A stretch of 64,000 nucleotides of DNA. It comes from Mytilus edulis. Its lineage: Eukaryota > Mollusca > Bivalvia > Mytilida > Mytilidae. Location: assembly GCF_963676685.1 (NCBI RefSeq), contig NC_092345.1:80727592-80791591 (forward strand), written 5' to 3'. The notes under the pieces are model-generated. The model saw nothing but the letters and a program-made list of their open reading frames with translations. It made no database searches and had not been told where the DNA came from. How positions within the stretch are numbered: the first letter of the stretch is position 1; every line of letters begins with the position of its first letter. Below are positions 58,125-64,000 of this stretch, piece by piece. Position numbers and translations under genes: made by a program.

Positions 58125-59434
58125 CAGGGTCGTAGCGTAATGGAGGCAAATGAGGCAAATGCCTCACTTTTGAATCGACGACCAAACTTTCGAAGTGTCT
58201 TTTTTTTTTACTTATGTATTTTACATCAATTTATCAATATGCGAGTTTCGAGTTTCAAATTATCTACCGGCACACTACATACAGTGTGTCCACTCTGCAG
58301 CAGCAATTGCAGCTTTTATCATAGTGGTGACGGTAAAATAGTAAGTGTTCCGAATACAAATCAAAATAAAAAAAAATTGAAACAAATCTTAATGTCGTTG
58401 CAAAACTGGTTCAAGACATGAGTATTTACACCCCTATACTTGCTACATGTCCCTTCCTAATTATGTTTTTTCTGTGTTTTTTTTTCAATTTTGCCCCTTT
58501 AATAATTTTACTGCTTTAACTAATGGAGATTACAATTATACTGACATCTGCAGGAGGAAGGTTCTCCAAGGGCAATCCGTAGGCTGGCACTTATCAGTAA
58601 ACATATAAATTAGTCAGAGAAAAATAATAAAAAGAGAATTGTAGCAAGTCTAGCTATAACACCCCTATTCTGGCTTATTACTTTCCTTGGTTTATTTGAA
58701 TCGATAACGCTATAGCTTCCAATGTTTACACTATCAACTCACTGAACAACAAATTATAATTGATAAAATAATTCATTGACCAAAACTAATAATTATTCAT
58801 AATTAATTTAGACAAAATCATGAAGCGTCTTTTCTATGGAAGTCTTTGATGTATAAGGCAATTCATGATTTTTATTTCAATCTTTAATAAAAGTATGAAA
58901 TATATTTTTGGTATCGTTTGAAAATATTTCTTTCGTGTTTCTTTTTCTGATTATGGTCAGCGTTGTCTGGTTGTATGCTAGCGTGTGCCGTTGATTCTAG
59001 TGCGGTAGGTCGTGGGTTTGAACCCTGGTAGGTCAAACCAAGGACTTGAAAATTGGTAGAATAATGTGTCCAGGTAGGTTGACATGTCTTCCAGCGGATT
59101 GTTTACAGAGAATGCTTATAACATGTTCTCGACTTCTAGAAGCTTATAACTTGCTACTGGACATAAATATTTACATGCATGTACATAAGAACGTAGTGTT
59201 GAAGCTTTTCGATAGTATAGGTCACAGGAGAATCGGAAAGTTTTGGTTGAGAAACAGAGATTATTTTTTTTTTATATTTACTTATAGGCTAGCTAATAAA
59301 AATAACGTATTTCAGTTATATATATTTTTTGTTTTTTATTATAAATAGTAATGCTGAAATGAGCTAACTTCTCCCGTTTCAGGCACCCGAAAACCCCCTA
59401 AAAAAAGGCTTAAAAATTTTTCGCCTCGCTCCGC
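58125..59434 (+). mobile_element. Family E element, copy 2 (truncated)
   Basis: Starts CAGGGTCGTAGCGTAATGG and matches copy 1 (36640 down to 34662) in reverse orientation to near identity. It lacks the insertion of copy 1 and stops matching at CGCCTCGCTCCGC (59434), so its far end is lost. Frames at 58140-58421 and 59046-59348 repeat those of copy 1 and are not genes. Confidence 0.82.
58950..59045 (+). repeat. tRNA-derived SINE-like head inside element E copy 2
   Basis: TGGTTGTATGCTAGCGTG followed by GTCGTGGGTTTGAACCCTGG. The second is close to a polymerase III B box. No cloverleaf could be drawn with confidence, so it is not a tRNA gene. Confidence 0.5.
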
Positions 59435-60799
59435 GAAAAGTTACTGGTTTTGACATTTTATCTAAAATCCAATTACCATTATATTTCAAATTAACAAAAT
59501 GAATAATTTAACACAACTAATAAACAATTTAGAATTTTAGTATGTTGCTACTGGTGAGTTTTTAATAACAGGAATGGTATCCATTCTCGATAACTCGTTG
59601 GCCTCCGTCGATTTAGCTACCTAACTCTAACCCACTACCAGCAATTGTTTGACATGGACCCGTTTGGGTCATCGGATCACTTGCCAAGGTTCGGGCGTAC
59701 ACGTAAAAATGACCTAGCTACGCCACTGGAGATGCGTGGACTCTCCGTGTATTTTATGTTAACTATGATACATTGAAGGACAATACATTGCTCTTTTCAT
59801 TTTAGTTACATTATAATCACCTAAATGGTGTTGTGCATTTTTTGTTTGTAAGTACCAGGGGGAAAACCGAGACTTATGTCTGACTTAAAAATAGTAAACT
59901 GAAACAATGCAGATCATTGCACGAGATAATCATATATATAGAAAAGAACCAAATATGTTCCACATTTCTGAATATTTGGTCGGATTGCAAGTTATCGTCA
60001 TTAGTGTGGACAGTGTGTTGCTTGCCAATTATTTTTTTATACTCTTTCCAAATTTATTTTATGTTTTATGCCTCAAATAGCAAGAAAGGGGTAAAATGAC
60101 ACTTAAAAAAAATTTATTCATGAATTTTAAAGTAAAGTAGTGATTTGGTCCAACTGAAAAAGGTTAAGAATTATCATATCGGAAGCTGTCGAGAGATTTC
60201 AAGACCCCCTTAACAAAAAACTGTCCATATTTTGAGTTAGATCCGATGAAGTTTTCTATAATTTTGATATAATTTGTCCCAAAAGTTGTACAACACTATA
60301 AAATATTGAGAAAGCGCCGGTTGGATTTTTTAAATTTTCATTTATTGACTTAAAGGAATGCACTACGAAATAAGTTTCCTCGGACCATTTGCTTTTATTA
60401 GGGAATCATTGATTATGTTTGTTTAGTCGAAATTAAAGACTCTCAAAGCCTTTCGCATTCAAGATTATATACATCAAGGTCAGGGTCTGACAGGAGATTC
60501 TTAGAAGGTTCCACGCAGTCCGCTTCACCTTTTATTTTGAATTTATAATAAGCAGTTTTTTACACCAGGGTTTTCAATACCACAAAACACTTACTTTATA
60601 TTATCATCGGTACAAGCAAGGACATCGTTCGTAAATATAAATCAACGTGCAGACGTTTTATACGTTCAGGTATTTCACATCCCATCTTTTATGGTAATAT
60701 TCTCTACAAAGCATGACAATGTCGTAATTCACCCCGAAACCTAACCTAAATTTTAAACGGACTCATTCAGAAGGTATTTAGTTACGATACTGTCAGATA
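59435..60799. other. Mostly unrecognised; one hAT-like end at 59714-59730
   Basis: CTAGCTACGCCACTG (rc CAGTGGCGTAGCTAG) is a hAT-type end, but no partner end was found. The rest is AT-rich with no exon. Confidence 0.4.
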
Positions 60800-62120
60800 A
60801 TTATGGTGACTTGAGTAACACCGGTATCACTCGGATTACAATTCTACTTTGACAGGTATAAAGTTTGTATTTAGCCTATACAATACTTATTTAGCCTTGA
60901 GAATTGAAAGGTCAATTTATCCCATTCATACAATAGAAGTTTACCTATAAGGGTCAGAATGGGGTTTACAGAATAGAGAATACACATGTAATAGCAACAA
61001 ATAAATAGAGAATAGAGAATAATTTAATGGGGTGTAAAAGCATAAAGAATATCTGTGCAAAATAAAAAGGTTACTTAGCTAACTGTAATGCAATACTGAT
61101 AATATAATGATCAAAGTACAGAATTGATAAATAATCATGTAACACAAAGACTAAATAGTAAAATCCTTTTCATGAGAATTTTACAGAATGAGTTATTTTT
61201 AAGGCTATTAAAAGAAAAATGTCCGAAAAATTTAAAGAATACAGATATTAAAAAAACCCATGCAGGTCCTCATGTCATTTACATTGTCAAAATATAGAAC
61301 ACATCTAGTCAAACTGGTTTTAAACTAGACCTCTAGTCAAACTGGTTTGGTATAACTGACTGTTTATTGCCTTAGATGTCTATTTCACAGTGACCTTATG
61401 TGTTTGTGCTAAGAGTACATTGTACTGTCATATTTATGGATTTCTGTTGGGACATGACCTACATTGTTAACATGCAAAACAGTGGCTTGAGATTTCAACT
61501 GATATAAGTATAATAAATTAATATTTGGAATTTTATATCCTGGTTGATGATGTTTTTTGGGGAGCAAGATGTTTTCTTAATTCTTGTTCACATTATGATT
61601 ATCTTAACATTTAAAGATAGAAAAAATGTCAGCTCTCATTTAAAATATTTTGCAACTAAATAACAGAATAATAATCTCAGATATGGTGTAAACAAAAAAC
61701 AAGACAGTGTAATGCAAGGATAGTCTATTTCTATAAAGTCAAGCAGATATTTTTTTTTTATATCTAGAAAAAAACTACCATGTAAAGAAATATGCTAGTA
61801 AAAGGCCAAAAAATATCCCAAAAAATTCAACATTAACAGATTTTTAGCAATTAAATCAAGATGCACAAAGTTTTAAGCATTGGTCAGAATATAGGGTTCT
61901 TTTGTACTTTAACAACATCACAATAACAATAAAGTGACCTTAATTTTGGACAAGGTAAATGGCATGAAGCCAAATTTATCAACTTCTATTGTATGAATGG
62001 GATAAACTGACCTTTCAATTCTCAAGGCTAAATAAGTATTTTATAGGCTAAATACAAACTTACCTGTCAAGGTAGAATTGTAATCTGAGTGATACCGGTG
62101 TTACTCAAGTCACCATAATG
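60800..62120. mobile_element. Element with about 150-bp terminal inverted repeats
   Basis: TTATGGTGACTTGAGTAACA starts the left arm at 60801, and GTTACTCAAGTCACCATAA ends the right arm by 62119. The arms share, inverted, GATTACAATTCTAC, ACTTATTTAGCCTTGAG, ATTGAAAGGTCA and CATTCATACAATAGAAGTT. The roughly 1-kb interior is AT-rich with no readable protein. The target duplication is unclear. Confidence 0.78.
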
Positions 62121-62332
62121 ATGTCATATTTTGGAAGTAGACTAAAGTATTGGTTCACTCGTGGGGTCTTTGTATCGGAAATGAAAAGTTATTTAGTCTC
62201 AAACTAGTTTGAATGATACGGCTTATGTTCTTGTTGTATATTTTATGGTGGGTATGATAATAAAGCCCTAGCGGAAAGGATTGTGCTTGATTTTAATATC
62301 AAGATGAATCTTTCAAGCAGTTTAAAAAGTCT

Positions 62333-63892
62333 CACTGGGGTAAAGCTGATGACCGTAACTGCATTCACGGTCATCCCAAGATGTCGGATGAAAAATTAGG
62401 TCAGTATCTGTATTGTCTGTTAAAGTGTTTTTATATCATTTTCTTTACTAAGCATACATTTGTACGATGTAAATTTATAAAATATTCACACGGAAATCAC
62501 AAATTACTACACAGAAATGTGTATGAAAGAGAAAATTGGATTTGAAAAAATCACTGAGATGACCATAAATCATAATCGAGATGTCCGTAACAGGATCAGC
62601 GATTCATAACAAGGGTGACCGTAATTGGTTAAAGATGACCGTAATTTATAAAGGATGACCGTAACTTTTAAAGGATGACCGTCAATTCTAAGAAAAATCC
62701 GTATTGGTATTCATAGCTTTTTGTTGAGTTTGTCTCAATAGGGGCTTGGGGAGCGGATATAAATATGTTTAATCAATTTCTTTTTTTAACTATTTGCCGT
62801 ATTTTGAGTTAATGACAATGATAGTAACATGAGGACATTAAAATTTTAATACAAATTGACAGCATTACGATGAAAAATTTAAGAAAGAAAAAAAAACCAT
62901 CGAGCCCATGTGTATGGTTCCAGAGGAAGCAGATTAAAGCCTTAATTTGTCTTGATATGTTATTACATTTCTGTTTATGCAATTTGACAAGGTTCCCCTT
63001 GTTATACGCTATTCGTACCATCTGAAATAAAGAACATTTGCAATGGTAGTTGAAACGATATAATATCAATGGATGTACATACATTGGCATTTTAAAAAGG
63101 TGAATCTATTATTTAAGAATTGAATGCTTCTTTTTGTAACTTCATTGGGGTGTGAAAGCGTTGACCGAAGTACATTTTGTATGAAGCGCGGAAGCTTCAT
63201 TGATGAAGGCCGTACGGTGACCTATAGTTGTTAATGTCTGTGTCATTTTGGTCTATTGTGGACAGTTGTCTCATTGGCAATCATACAACATCTTCTTTTT
63301 TTTTTATATATATCTAATGTAATTATATTAAAAGGAATCCAAGAAATAAAAAAAAATCTACTGGCTTGTATTTGGAAGCTTCATATGGTGAAGTAATGTA
63401 TGTATTTGAAGCACATCTTATTTTCTTCTACCTATAGCATAGGATATTACTCTGTAATAAATTCGTTTTATACCAATTGCAACACGATTAATTATTTGAT
63501 ACAAAAAAGGTAATACAAATACGGATATTTTTTTTAAATTGACAGTCATCTTTTATTAATTACGGTCATCCTTTAAAAATGACGGTCATCTTTTTACCAA
63601 TCACGGTCGTCCTTGTTTATATGTTACGGTCATCTTGAAAATATTTTGATGATGATTTACGGTCATCTTAGCGATTTTTTCAAATCCAATTTCCTCTTTC
63701 ATACACATTTCTCAGTAGTAATTTGTGATTTCCATGTGAACTTTTTATACATTTACATCGTACCAATGTATGTTTTGTAAAGAAAATGATATAGAAACAC
63801 TTTAACAGACAATACAGCTACTGACCTAATTTTTTATCCGACATCTTGGGATGACCGTGAATGCAGTTACGGTCATCAGCTTAACCCCAGTG
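62333..63892. mobile_element. GATGACCGTAA foldback element, copy B
   Basis: CACTGGGGTAAAGC at 62333 and GCTTAACCCCAGTG to 63892. Arms of about 360 bp carry the same GATGACCGTAA motifs as copy A. Flanks are AGTCT (left) and GGTCT (right), one mismatch. The interior is different and shorter than in A, and contains a mussel repeat (63185-63312) near the right arm. Confidence 0.82.
63185..63312 (+). repeat. Mussel repeat (ACTATGCGGTATGGGCT family), 3' part
   Basis: TGAAGGCCGTACGGTGACC, TCTGTGTCATTTTGGTC, CAGTTGTCTCATTGGC and CATACAACATCTTCTTTTTT, nested in copy B. Confidence 0.7.
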
Positions 63893-64000
63893 GGTCTGGA
63901 GCTGACAGGTCAGTTACTGCTAGTAGACTTGTTGAAGTAGTTTGATTATTGTCAGTGTGCTTATTTTCATCTGTTACCTATTCTAACATCAGCCTCGGGA
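63893..64000. other. Window end, nothing recognised
   Basis: Short flank after copy B. Confidence 0.5.

Noticed and set aside
58950..59045. Possible tRNA gene
   Set aside because: A B-box-like word is present, but no cloverleaf or acceptor stem could be built; a SINE head is more likely.
62809..63090. 93-codon minus-strand frame inside foldback copy B
   Set aside because: AT-rich element interior with no recognisable motif.

Overview
This window is an AT-rich, intron-bearing, repeat-packed piece of an animal genome. The mix of dispersed repeats looks like a bivalve mollusc, most likely a marine mussel of the Mytilus type. That assignment rests on remembered repeat families (for example the repeat with the motif GAGACAACTCTCCATCCAA and its reverse, and elements with TAGCTCACCTGGC ends). 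No database search was possible. No rRNA, tRNA gene, CRISPR array or bacterial-style operon was seen.

One convincing host gene was found. Nine coding exons on the + strand between 40044 and 51079 join with consistent splice phases into a 459-residue reading frame. It encodes a secreted or membrane-anchored zona pellucida (ZP) domain protein. In order it has a signal peptide, ZP-N with four cysteines, ZP-C with six cysteines, a furin-type basic site, a spacer, one transmembrane helix and a short cytoplasmic tail. Its introns are full of transposon insertions.

The rest is mostly transposable elements. 1-2.2 kb: two tandem copies of a mussel repeat, then an element built from about 195-bp tandem units. 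4.2-8.0 kb: two degenerate minisatellites whose long open frames are artefacts. 10.0-12.4 kb: a mosaic element holding four 500-bp tandem units. 13-26.9 kb: several foldback or tandem-unit elements. 28.6-30.8 kb: a LINE 3' end and a hAT-like element with a broken transposase. 31-38 kb: further hAT-like and palindromic elements. 41.3-43.4 kb (intron 2 of the ZP gene) and 62.3-63.9 kb: two oppositely oriented copies of a foldback element studded with GATGACCGTAA motifs.

The most unusual locus is 51579-57557. There a degenerate hAT-type element (ZMYM1/P52rIPK-like transposase remnant) is split by a second element at 52262-56916. The second element has perfect 69-bp terminal inverted repeats starting CACGGTG and a 5-bp target duplication, CAACT. 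A CAC-heptamer end plus a 5-bp duplication is the signature of the Transib/RAG transposon lineage. The hAT reading frame runs on across the duplicated target, which fixes the insertion boundary. No transposase could be read inside the inserted element, so it is probably non-autonomous or decayed.
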